Source: Salinibacter pepae (GTDB taxonomy: Bacteria > Bacteroidota > Rhodothermia > Rhodothermales > Salinibacteraceae). From it: DNA of 64,000 nucleotides. The notes beneath the pieces are model-generated. The model was not told the origin of the DNA, ran no database searches, and saw only the letters and a list, made by a program, of their open reading frames with translations. The stretch lies in contig NZ_CAMTTE010000001.1 of the NCBI RefSeq assembly GCF_947077775.1, positions 2,880,501 through 2,944,500 on the forward strand, read 5' to 3'. The position numbers were made by a program, and so were the translations under genes. Position 1 is the first letter of the stretch, and each line of letters opens with the position of its first letter. Below are positions 54,466-64,000 of the stretch, piece after piece.

Positions 54466-55206
54466 TTAGAAGCGGTGGGCCAGGCCGAGGCCGGCGAAGA
54501 AGGCGCTCCGGTTCTCGTCGAGCTGAAGTCCGGTATTGACGTCCAGCTGCGTGTCCGGGCTTGACAGGAGGCTGAGGCCTGCCTCCACGTAGTTTGTGTT
54601 GAGGCCCGTGGAGTAAAAGCCGGCGTAGCCGACGTACGCGCCCACACGGTCGGTAACGCCGAAGCTCAGCGTCGGGATGAAAAGGTAGGAGGGGTCCGCG
54701 TCGCCGCCGTAGGGGACCTCCGTCCCGCCGTTGACCGAGATCCCGAGCCCCTCGCCGAGGGCCCCGTCGTAGGCGAGCGCCAGCGTTTGGGACACGCGGT
54801 CGGACTCAAATGCGCCCGTTCCGGTCGGGAGGGTCCAGGTGCTCACCAGGCTGAAGGCGGAGAGGGACGACTGGGCGAGGCGGAGCTTGCCGCCGACGCT
54901 CGTGCCGGTGTACTCGGTGCCGGGGGCGTCGAGCGCAACGGAGCCCACGCCGCCCCGCAGCTCCAGCACGTCGGCCACGCCGTACCGGAGCAGAAGCTGC
55001 CCGAGCTCGCCGTTCGTCCCGAAGTCGTCGTTGGCCGCGGCGGCCCCGAGCTCGGCCTGGACGGTGCCGGGGGCGACCGTCGTTGTGCCGTCCCCGAACC
55101 CGGGACGGTCGGCGGCGATCTGTCCCGTCGCGGACGAGGGGGCCAGCCATACAACGGCGAACGGGAGGACAAGAGCGAGAGCAAGGCGGGTCGAAGAGAG
55201 GTTCAT
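54466..55206 (-). CDS. Outer-membrane beta-barrel, MetA-pathway/transporter type
   Basis: A 246-residue exported barrel. Signal peptide cleaved near SATGQ; then ADRPGFGDGTTTVAPGTVQ, the hallmark of the Phenol_MetA_deg (PF13557) family, and alternating strands ending in a typical aromatic C-terminus, GLGLAHRF. Probably a small outer-membrane channel; substrate unknown. It converges with the decayed porin. Confidence 0.78.
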   Translation of the reverse strand: MNLSSTRLALALVLPFAVVWLAPSSATGQIAADRPGFGDGTTTVAPGTVQAELGAAAANDDFGTNGELGQLLLRYGVADVLELRGGVGSVALDAPGTEYTGTSVGGKLRLAQSSLSAFSLVSTWTLPTGTGAFESDRVSQTLALAYDGALGEGLGISVNGGTEVPYGGDADPSYLFIPTLSFGVTDRVGAYVGYAGFYSTGLNTNYVEAGLSLLSSPDTQLDVNTGLQLDENRSAFFAGLGLAHRF

Positions 55207-55301
55207 GCGTCGGAAAAAGGCGGTTACGAGAGGGAATGACGGAGAGACGAGTGAGGGCCGCAGGGGGCTATGTAAGCACGCAGAAATACGTTTATTCGAG
55301 G

Positions 55302-55457
55302 GTCATTCTGAGCGACCGACGACCGGAGGGAGGAGCGAGTCGAAGAATCTTACTGGGTCCAGCGCGAACGCTGATTTGAGAATATACCGGCCTGAAGGTC
55401 GCTTCTGCTGATCTTCGAAGAGATTCCTCGACTCCGCTTCGCTGCGCTCGGAATGAC
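55302..55457. repeat. 156-bp inverted-repeat element with GTCATTC ends
   Basis: The left end GTCATTCTGAGCG and the right end CGCTCGGAATGAC are inverted copies. Further in, GAGTCGA and GAATCT recur in both arms in the same order, giving imperfect arms of about 45 bp. The two ends are typical of a dispersed intergenic repeat family seen in many Bacteroidota and other genomes. It lies between the outer-membrane barrel gene and mscS. No coding capacity. Confidence 0.8.
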
Positions 55458-55486
55458 TTGTTGTTAAGGTTCTTTTGCGTGTCTAC

Positions 55487-56365
55487 TTAGGTCGGTTCCG
55501 GATCCGGGGCGGAGGGGGACGGGTCGTCCGTTTCGCCCGCCTGCTGTACCGGAAAGGGGGTCGTCTCGCTGCCGGTGTAGAGGGTGCGGTGGGGGAAGGG
55601 AATTTCGATATCGTGCTCGTCGAAGGCTTCCTTGATTTCGACGGGAATGCTGTTGCGGAGGTCGAGGAAGTGTTCGGTCTTGGCCCACACCGAGAACTGG
55701 TGATTGATGGACGAGTCCCCGTAGCCCTGAAAAATGATGAGAGGGGTCGGTTCTTCGAGGCACAGGGGGTTGCGGTCCGCCACCTCCATCAGCACCTCGC
55801 GCACCTCCCGTAGGTCTTCTTTGTAGGCCACCCCCACCTGCAGGTCGACCCGCCGGATGGGAAACCGGCGCAGGTTGGTCACCTCCGACTTGATCATCGT
55901 CTCGTTCGGGATGCGGACGAACAGGTTGTCGAAGGTGCGGAGCTTGACCGAGAGCAGGTCGACCGAGAGCACCTCGCCGGTGGTGCCGTTCACGCGGATC
56001 ACGTCGCCGACGGCGAAGGGCCGCTCGCCCAGCAGGAAGAGGCCACTGATGACGTTGGAGGCCGACGTTTGGGAGGCAAACCCGATTGCGACGGTCAGGA
56101 TGCCGGCCGCCCCGAGCAGTACGCTCAGGTCGAACCCAAGCTCCATGAGGGCCGAGGCCGTGAACAGCCCGGCGATGCCGTAGAGCGCGCCCCGCCGGAG
56201 GATCATGGCCCGCTGGGCGTCCTCCTCCGCGAACAGCCGCGCGAGCCCGTTGCCGGCCAGGCGGCCGAGCGCAAGGCCGACGAGGATTTTTAGCAGGGCC
56301 TTGAGGGCGCTTACGGCCTGCGGGCTCGTCAGGTAGTCGACGGCGAGGGTCCACCACTGCTCCAT
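55487..56365 (-). CDS. Small-conductance mechanosensitive channel (MscS family)
   Basis: A 292-residue channel. Membrane helices cover about residues 15-115, with the pore helix GFDLSVLLGAAGILTVAIGF and FASQTSASNVISGLF, then the beta domain (GDVIRVNGTTGEVLSVDLL) and the C-terminal mixed domain. It releases solutes on hypo-osmotic shock. It ends 30 nt from the inverted-repeat element, and follows the DUF432-like gene on the same strand (40 nt gap). Confidence 0.93.
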   Translation of the reverse strand: MEQWWTLAVDYLTSPQAVSALKALLKILVGLALGRLAGNGLARLFAEEDAQRAMILRRGALYGIAGLFTASALMELGFDLSVLLGAAGILTVAIGFASQTSASNVISGLFLLGERPFAVGDVIRVNGTTGEVLSVDLLSVKLRTFDNLFVRIPNETMIKSEVTNLRRFPIRRVDLQVGVAYKEDLREVREVLMEVADRNPLCLEEPTPLIIFQGYGDSSINHQFSVWAKTEHFLDLRNSIPVEIKEAFDEHDIEIPFPHRTLYTGSETTPFPVQQAGETDDPSPSAPDPEPT

Positions 56366-56405
56366 GGGACGGTTCGGTTGGGAAAGAGAACGTTGCGGGG
56401 AGGCG

Positions 56406-57266
56406 CTACGGGGCGAAGAGCGTGCCCACGGCGCTGAACGTGCTCGTGAAGAGGCTCTTCTTGGTCGTCTCGCGGGGCTCTTGGAGGCGCTCGGCCGCCT
56501 TCGCGTCGGCCGGAGGGCCGCTGCGGACCTGCACGTCGGCCCCCTCCCGGTCGGCCGAGTGCGTCATCGTGACGCCCTGGGTCCAGAGCTGGTCGTTGGG
56601 GGTCGCGTACAGGGCGAGGTGCTGCACCGGAAGCTGCACCCGCTCCAGCGCCAGTGGGTCCACAGCGGTGTTTCGGACCCGGAGCGGCGTCACGGCCCGG
56701 TGGTCGCGGCGCGGAAGGGCGTCGAGGCGGAGCCGGCCGGCGGTGCGGGTCGCGTAGCAGAACTCGCCGTCGACGGTGGAGGCCCCGAACCACGTGTCGG
56801 ACATGCGGAACGACGGCACCTCCTGCAGCTTCCGGTCCGAGTCCGAGAGCGTGATCTGAATCCAGAGGGCCGTGCTCAGGTACAGCGTCACCGACTCCTC
56901 CGGGGGCACGTACAGCGGATGCTCCGGCCGCGAGACGACCGGCCGGTCGGCCAGGGCCGGCCGCAGCGCAATGCGCGGCTCGGTGTCGCCGAAGCTGTAG
57001 CGGCTGGTGTGAACGGCCGGATCGTCTGTGTCGAGAACAGGCGCCATGTCCGCCTCCGAAAGGGGGCTCGTGACGTCGCTTCGGTTGGACAGGGGATCCG
57101 CGGGCCCGGCGTCGGGGGACGGCCGATGAACGATCCGCCACTCGCGGTCCGTGCGGTAGAGCCAGAGCGTCGACGGGCCGACGGCCCACCGGCCGCCGGT
57201 CTGCACGTCAAGGGAGACCGTGCCCCACCACGGCGTCGGGTCCCCGTCGGGCGTGGAGGGCTCCAT
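56406..57266 (-). CDS. DUF432-like protein next to MscS
   Basis: A 286-residue soluble, beta-rich protein. Segments PLYVPPEESVTLYLSTALWIQ, MSDTWFG and ERVQLPVQHLALY match what I recall of the DUF432 family, known from archaea and some bacteria. Its function is unknown. It sits 40 nt before mscS on the same strand, suggesting a shared role in osmotic response. ATG 57266 starts the family-like region; a longer frame is Cys-rich and unlikely. Confidence 0.6.
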   Translation of the reverse strand: MEPSTPDGDPTPWWGTVSLDVQTGGRWAVGPSTLWLYRTDREWRIVHRPSPDAGPADPLSNRSDVTSPLSEADMAPVLDTDDPAVHTSRYSFGDTEPRIALRPALADRPVVSRPEHPLYVPPEESVTLYLSTALWIQITLSDSDRKLQEVPSFRMSDTWFGASTVDGEFCYATRTAGRLRLDALPRRDHRAVTPLRVRNTAVDPLALERVQLPVQHLALYATPNDQLWTQGVTMTHSADREGADVQVRSGPPADAKAAERLQEPRETTKKSLFTSTFSAVGTLFAP

Positions 57267-57572
57267 GGTCCGGCTGGGGAATTGGAAGAAGAGGGCGAAG
57301 GGGCGCGAAAAGAAAGCGCAGTCTCGGCAATCGCCATCCAAGCAATCGCCATCCAAAAATAAAGGCAGAGGCGCCCGTGGGCAACCGGAAGAGACCGCGT
57401 GTGCAGGGCAGCCGTACGATGCCGCCGAGCCGGCCGAGTGCACGCCCCGACATTTCCATAAGATCGGAAGGATTTCGGGCGGCGTGGCCCTGGTGGTTGT
57501 GTCTCCGAGGCCGGCTCTTCACCATGTGCGTACCCATTCCTCGTCCTTCGCCTCGCTCCAGCCTCTCCACCC
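57267..57572. other. Divergent gap before the SLC13-type transporter
   Basis: 306 bases with a 15-bp tandem repeat (57327-57356) near the DUF432-like start. No other structure was seen. Confidence 0.5.
57327..57356. repeat. 15-bp tandem repeat
   Basis: GCAATCGCCATCCAA occurs twice in a row. It lies 61 bases upstream of the DUF432-like ATG and could be a binding site or a slippage product. Confidence 0.7.
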
Positions 57573-59405
57573 GTGGCTTCGCTTCTTTTGGCCCAAACGG
57601 CGCCCGTCTTTACCCTCGACATGTTCGTCGTGTTGGGGCTCATCGCCGTCGTGCTTGTCCTGTTCATCACGGAGGTCATCCCGATCGACATGACCGCCCT
57701 TGGGGTCATCGTGGCGGTGGTGCTGCTGGAGCCGTGGACGGGCGTGGGGCCGACGGATGGCGTGTCGGGCTTCGCGAGCCCGGCCACCATCACGGTGCTG
57801 GCGATGTTCGTGCTCAGTGAGGGCGTCCGGCGGACCGGGGTGCTTCGGCGGATCGGGAATTGGATCGTGGACTGGGCGAAGGGGAGCTTCTACAGGCAGT
57901 ACGGGGCGCTGGTGGGGCTTTCCGGCACCACGGCGGGCGTCATCAACAACACCCCCGTGGTGGCGATGATGATTCCGATGGCGATCAACATTGCACGCAA
58001 GACGAAGATGTCGCCGTCGAAGCTGCTGATGCCGATTTCGTTCGCGTCGATGCTGGGGGGAATGCTTACGGTGATTGGGACCTCCACCTCCATCCTGGCG
58101 AGCGACGTCAGCGCGCGCCTGATCGGACACCCGTTTTCGATGTTCGAGTTTACGGCGCTGGGGGCGCTCGTGCTGACGACGGGCGTCGGGTACCTGATGG
58201 CGGTGGGGCACCGGCTGCTGCCGGAGCGCATCAAGCCGGAAGAGGACCTGACCGACGAGTTTGAGATGAGCGGCTACCTGACCGAGGTCGTGGTGACTGA
58301 GGCCTCCCCCCTCGTCGGGGTGGCGGTCCGGCAGGCGCTGACCGCGCTGGACCTGGACATCGACGTCGTGCAGATGCGCCGCGACGGAGAGGCGTTCGCC
58401 GCTCCGCTCGGGCCCAAGCAGTTTCGCGCGGGCGACGTGCTTCTGCTGCGAACGAGCCGCGATTCGCTAGTGGAGCTGATGCAAACCCAGAAGCTGGAGC
58501 CGGTGGTGCACACGAAGATTACACAGAAGGACGTCGAGATTGAGCAGGAGAAGGAGGTGCTCATCGAGATTGTCCTCTTGTCCGACAACCCGATCATTGG
58601 AGAGACGCTCCGCTCCATTCAGTTCGCGCAGCGGTACGACGCCTTGGTGCTGGCCCTGCGGCGCTCTGGAAAGTTGCTCTACGACGAAATTGACGCGATG
58701 CCGCTGCGCGGGGGCGACACGCTGCTGGTCCAGGCGTCGGCCCCCGCCGTTGAACAATTCGAGCGGAACCGGACCTTCGTGGTCGTGCAGGACGACGAGG
58801 AGACGTCCTTTCGGAGCGAAAAGCTCCCGCTTGCCCTCGGCATCGTGGGAGGGGTAGTCGGGCTTGCGGCGCTGGAGGTGATGCCGATCCTCGTTTCGGC
58901 CCTGGGCGGGGTCGTGGCCATGGTGGCCACCGGCTGCGTGCGGCCCACCGAGGTGTACGAAGCGGTGGACTGGAGCGTGATCGTGCTCCTGGCGGGCCTC
59001 ATTCCGCTGGGGATGGCCATGGAGCGGTCCGGCACCGCGGCATACCTGGCCCACGGGGTGACGGCGGTGTCGGAGGGAATCCCCGCCGTCGCGCTCCTGC
59101 TCGTCTTCTACGTCTTCACCAGCCTCGTCACCCAACTCATCAGCAACAATGCCAGCGTCATCCTCATGATTCCGATGGCCGTGGAGGCGGCCCAGCTGAC
59201 CGGGGCGGACCCGTTCTCGTTCGTCCTGGCCGTCACGTTCGCCGCGAGCGGGGCCCTGCTCACGCCCATCGGCTACCAGACGAACCTGATGGTGTACGGG
59301 CCGGGCGGGTACCGCTTTACCGATTTCCTACGGATGGGGGCGCCGCTCCAGGTGCTGCTCGCCTTCGTGACCTGCGGGGGCATCTGGCTGCTGTGGGGCG
59401 TGTAG
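57573..59405 (+). CDS. SLC13/DASS-type transporter with two RCK_C domains
   Basis: A 610-residue inner-membrane transporter. Helices 1-6 (about residues 15-215) carry the hairpin motif GVINNTPVVAMM, two TrkA-C/RCK_C domains follow (about 230-310 and 325-405), then helices from about 420 with the second motif QLISNNASVILMIPM. This architecture is typical of Na+-coupled anion (sulfate/dicarboxylate) carriers with nucleotide-sensing inserts. Substrate unknown. GTG 57573 is the chosen start. Confidence 0.9.
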   Translation: MASLLLAQTAPVFTLDMFVVLGLIAVVLVLFITEVIPIDMTALGVIVAVVLLEPWTGVGPTDGVSGFASPATITVLAMFVLSEGVRRTGVLRRIGNWIVDWAKGSFYRQYGALVGLSGTTAGVINNTPVVAMMIPMAINIARKTKMSPSKLLMPISFASMLGGMLTVIGTSTSILASDVSARLIGHPFSMFEFTALGALVLTTGVGYLMAVGHRLLPERIKPEEDLTDEFEMSGYLTEVVVTEASPLVGVAVRQALTALDLDIDVVQMRRDGEAFAAPLGPKQFRAGDVLLLRTSRDSLVELMQTQKLEPVVHTKITQKDVEIEQEKEVLIEIVLLSDNPIIGETLRSIQFAQRYDALVLALRRSGKLLYDEIDAMPLRGGDTLLVQASAPAVEQFERNRTFVVVQDDEETSFRSEKLPLALGIVGGVVGLAALEVMPILVSALGGVVAMVATGCVRPTEVYEAVDWSVIVLLAGLIPLGMAMERSGTAAYLAHGVTAVSEGIPAVALLLVFYVFTSLVTQLISNNASVILMIPMAVEAAQLTGADPFSFVLAVTFAASGALLTPIGYQTNLMVYGPGGYRFTDFLRMGAPLQVLLAFVTCGGIWLLWGV

Positions 59406-59546
59406 GGGCGGGGCCGACCTTCTGGCTCCCGTACCGCCGCTCCCACTCGATGTGGGGCCATCCGACAATGGGGCCGGCGTCCTCGCACGGCAGGCTACAG
59501 GGACGGGGCCCCGCGACCGATCTGAGTGGGGCGGGGGGCGTCGGGG

Positions 59547-61312
59547 TTAGAACAGGTCCGCGTCCGCGGAAAAGGACTCCAGCTCCGTCACGACGCGCTG
59601 CAGGAAGCTGGACCCCATGGCCCCGTCGATGATGCGGTGATCGTAGCTGAGGGAAAGGTACATCATGTGGCGGACGGAGATGGCGTCGCCGAGGCCGTCG
59701 TTTTCCACGACGACCGGCCGCTTCTGAATGGCCCCGGTGGCGAGGATGCCCACTTGCGGCTGGTTGATGATGGGCGTGCCCATCAGGGAGCCGAGTGAGC
59801 CGATGTTGGTGACCGTGAAGGTGCCGCCCTGCAGCTCATCGGGCTGGAGCTCCTTGTTGCGGGCGCGGTCGGCCACGTTTGCCGCCTTGCGGGCCAGCCC
59901 CGACACGTTGTAGTCCCCCGCGCTGCGAATGACTGGGGCGAGGAGGCCCTTGTTGCCAATGGCCACGGCGATGCCGACGTGGAAGTCGTGCTTGATGACA
60001 ATCTTGTCGCCCTCCACGCTCGCGTTGAGCAGGGGATGTTCGCGGAGCGCCTCCACCGCGGCCTTCACGAAGAAGGGCGTGTAGGTGAGCTTTACGCCCT
60101 CACGCTCCAGAAAAGCCTCTTTGGTGGCCTCCCGGAGCTGGACGAGGCCCGTCACGTCGGCCTCGGCGAACGAGGTGACGTGGGCGGACGTGGCCTTCGA
60201 CCGCACCATGTGCTCGGCGGTCATCTTGCGCATCCGGTCCATGGGCTGGACCTCGATGCGGTCGCCGTACTGCTGGCGCAGCTCCTCGTCGCTCGGGCCT
60301 TCGCCGACCGTGTAGTCGCCGCGGGCGCCTGCTCGCGTTCGTCGAGGTAGGCGAGCACGTCCTCCTTCGTCACGCGACCGCCCCGGCCGGAGCCGTCCAG
60401 CGATTCCAGTTCGCTCATGCGAAGCCCTTCCTCCTTCGCGATCGAGCGCACGAGGGGCGAGTAGAAGCGCCCGTCGTCGCCGCGGCGCGTAATCGTTTCT
60501 TCGGGGGCGCGCTGCGGCTCGTCGGCGTCGGGCACCGCCCCGTCGCCGGAGGGGGGCGTAGAGGGCAGCTCCGCCTCGTCGGCCTCGGGGGCCGTCTCCT
60601 GCGTGGCGTCGGGCTCGTCGGACGCGGGGGGCTCCACCGACCCGGCCTCCGCCTCCGAGGCCAGGAGGGCCACGACCGTGCCCACCTCGACGGTTTCGCC
60701 CTCCTCGACGAGCTTCTCGGTGAGCACGCCCTCGGCGGGGGAGGGCACCTCCGTGTCCACCTTGTCGGTGCCAATCTCCAGAATGGTCTCGTCGATGGCG
60801 ACCGCCTCGCCGATGTCTTTGTACCAGGCGACGACGGTGCCCTCGGTAATGCTCTCGCCCATCTTGGGCATCACGACCTCCACCTCATCGCCGGAGGGGG
60901 CCGGAGACGCAGCCTCTTCTGAATCCGTCTCTGGGGGCGTCGCCTCCTCATCCGCATCCTCCTCGGCGTCCGCATCGGAGGCGTTGTCCGCCGCCTCGTC
61001 CGCGGCCGCGTCGTCGTCGGCCGGGGCCTCGGCGGGGGGGGCCTCGTCGGCGTCCACCTCCGCAGCTGCTGCTTCGGTGTCTAGCGTTGCGATGATGGTG
61101 CCCACCTCCACCGTGTCGCCCTCCTCGACGAGCGTCTCCGTCAGCACGCCGCCCTTGGGGGAGGGCACTTCCGTATCGACCTTGTCGGTCCCGATTTCGA
61201 GCAGAATCTCGTCCTGCTCCACCTCGTCGCCGGGCTGCTTGTGCCAGGCAATGACGGTGCCTTCGGTAATGCTCTCGCCCATCTTGGGCATTTCAACGTC
61301 AACTTGTGCCAT
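59547..61312 (-). pseudogene. 2-oxoacid dehydrogenase E2 gene with a one-base frameshift
   Basis: The frame from ATG 61312 encodes two lipoyl domains (each with the GTDKVDTEVPSP lysine; MPKMGESITEGTV), long Ala/Asp/Glu linkers and a peripheral subunit-binding domain (FYSPLVRSIAKEEGL). The catalytic domain (SYDHRIIDGAMG, GTPIINQPQVG) is in the next frame, from about 60320 to the stop at 59547. The frames join at EREQAP / GDYTVGEG near 60318-60325, so one base, probably a G, is missing. It may be a sequencing error or a true mutation. An intact product would be the E2 transacylase of a 2-oxoacid dehydrogenase, of OGDH or branched-chain type. Confidence 0.9.
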
Positions 61313-61664
61313 GATTTCGGTCGTGTGCCGTGCAGTGAGAATGCGTGGTGGCGGTCCGGGGAGACGCCGTGTGGAAGGACTTCCAATGTAGGGAATGACG
61401 CCCACGAATCAAATAGTGGGACGGTTCTGGCGCATGTGGAAAATCGGAGGGCGCGGCAAGAAACGATGGCAAAAAACGGAAGAATCAGGGCTGGCGGTTG
61501 CGTTCTTCGTCGCCAGCAAAGATCCTAAAGAACCTTCGCACAGCGCAGAATTGCCAACGCCTTTGAGCCGGGGCCGCTGCGCCTCCGCGCCCGTCACGGG
61601 GCTTCTAATCCAGAAGCCCGTCTTTCCGTCTCGTTTGAGAACCGATCACAGTCTCTCTTCTGTC
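61313..61664. other. Divergent gap between E2 and membrane pyrophosphatase
   Basis: 352 bases without a gene. Frames entering it from the pyrophosphatase side are Arg-rich and non-family. No promoter box or hairpin could be called with confidence. Confidence 0.45.
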
Positions 61665-63794
<2,130 letters not shown>

Positions 63795-63823
63795 CGCGTC
63801 CTCACATTCTGTGTCTTCCTGTC

Positions 63824-63859
63824 CCCCCGGCTGGGCGTTCCGGTCGGGGGATTTTGTTT
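63824..63859 (+). terminator. Intrinsic terminator after hppA
   Basis: CCCCCGGC (63824-63831) pairs with GTCGGGGG (63843-63850, one G-T pair), followed by ATTTTGTTT. It lies 29 nt after the hppA stop. Confidence 0.75.
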
Positions 63860-63883
63860 GAGGCCCACGCCGGCGGAGGCGCG

Positions 63884-64000
63884 TCAGTTGAAGCGGTTCA
63901 TCGCCGCGTCGATGTCGTCCCGGGCCATCGTGAGGACGGCGTCCTCGGCGTCCTCACGGGCCGACCGGGCCGCCGGCCGCTGCTCGTCGGTGAAGGGGGA
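63884..64000 (-). CDS. C-terminal end of an unknown protein (runs off window)
   Basis: The last 38 codons of a minus-strand gene, ending LTMARDDIDAAMNRFN at a TGA. It is acidic and helical in appearance, with high codon bias for G/C at third positions like its neighbours. No family can be named from this piece. Confidence 0.5.
   Translation of the reverse strand, partial: SPFTDEQRPAARSAREDAEDAVLTMARDDIDAAMNRFN

Noticed and set aside
60603-61391. Ser/Ala-rich plus-strand frame opposite the E2 gene
   Set aside because: Exact antisense of the lipoyl linkers; composition explained by Asp/Glu/Ala codons read backwards.
61395-61664. 90-codon N-terminal extension of the pyrophosphatase
   Set aside because: Basic and polar, unlike the family, which starts with a membrane helix at the GTG at 61665.

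Overview
The window looks like chromosomal DNA of an extremely halophilic member of the Rhodothermota/Bacteroidota, most probably Salinibacter or a close relative (inference). The evidence is high G+C, very acidic proteins (Asp/Glu-rich SecA, lipoyl E2, lipoyl synthase), Bacteroidota-type gene families (an LptD-like protein, a DUF4270-like lipoprotein, a short GlgA-like protein, a SecA ending without a zinc tail) and upstream sites that fit the Bacteroidota promoter TTG-N20-TAnnTTTG. Gene density is high, with no insertion sequence, CRISPR array, prophage or rRNA operon. It is mostly core metabolism and cell envelope, with a few decayed or unusual loci.

Layout. 1-10.5 kb: start of bioB, a DUF3267-type membrane metalloprotease, a large 7TM-PAS-GAF histidine kinase, a PfkB sugar kinase, folB, a GATase1 protein, maf, an orphan ParA, and an NSS transporter followed after 3 nt by a small one-helix protein. 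10.6-23 kb: M20 amidohydrolase, esterase, LOG-family protein, DinB, ribosomal oxygenase (RoxA/YcfD-like), two small proteins, DUF4159, glyA, a PyrE-like phosphoribosyltransferase, tatC, an S41 protease, a methyltransferase, a NUDIX hydrolase and tRNA-Arg(TCG) with a strong terminator. 23-35.4 kb, nearly all minus strand: tandem UspA, LptD-like, ROK kinase, ftsB/divIC, enolase, TPR protein, outer-membrane barrel, DUF4270-like lipoprotein and GlgA-like protein. The last four form a conserved-looking envelope cluster of unknown purpose.

36-49 kb: an orphan ABC ATPase, a small unknown protein converging with a DUF4097-like protein on a shared CTAG stop, lipA, a GNAT acetyltransferase, a YtcJ-like lipoprotein amidohydrolase, lysine 6-aminotransferase, recN and secA. 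49-64 kb: a second tandem UspA, a tyrosine-recombinase-fold protein lacking both catalytic arginines, corA plus a tail-anchored partner, a decayed phosphate-selective-porin-like gene, an outer-membrane barrel, a 156-bp inverted-repeat element, MscS with a DUF432-like protein, an SLC13/RCK transporter, a 2-oxoacid dehydrogenase E2 gene broken by a one-base frameshift, and a membrane pyrophosphatase whose residues suggest K+ dependence and possibly Na+ pumping.

Together the window holds many functions expected of a salt-in halophile: ion and osmotic control (CorA, MscS, NSS, SLC13, membrane PPase), protein export (SecA, TatC, S41 protease), outer-membrane assembly (LptD) and lipoate-dependent metabolism (LipA, E2). 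All assignments rest on reading the sequence alone; no database search was possible.
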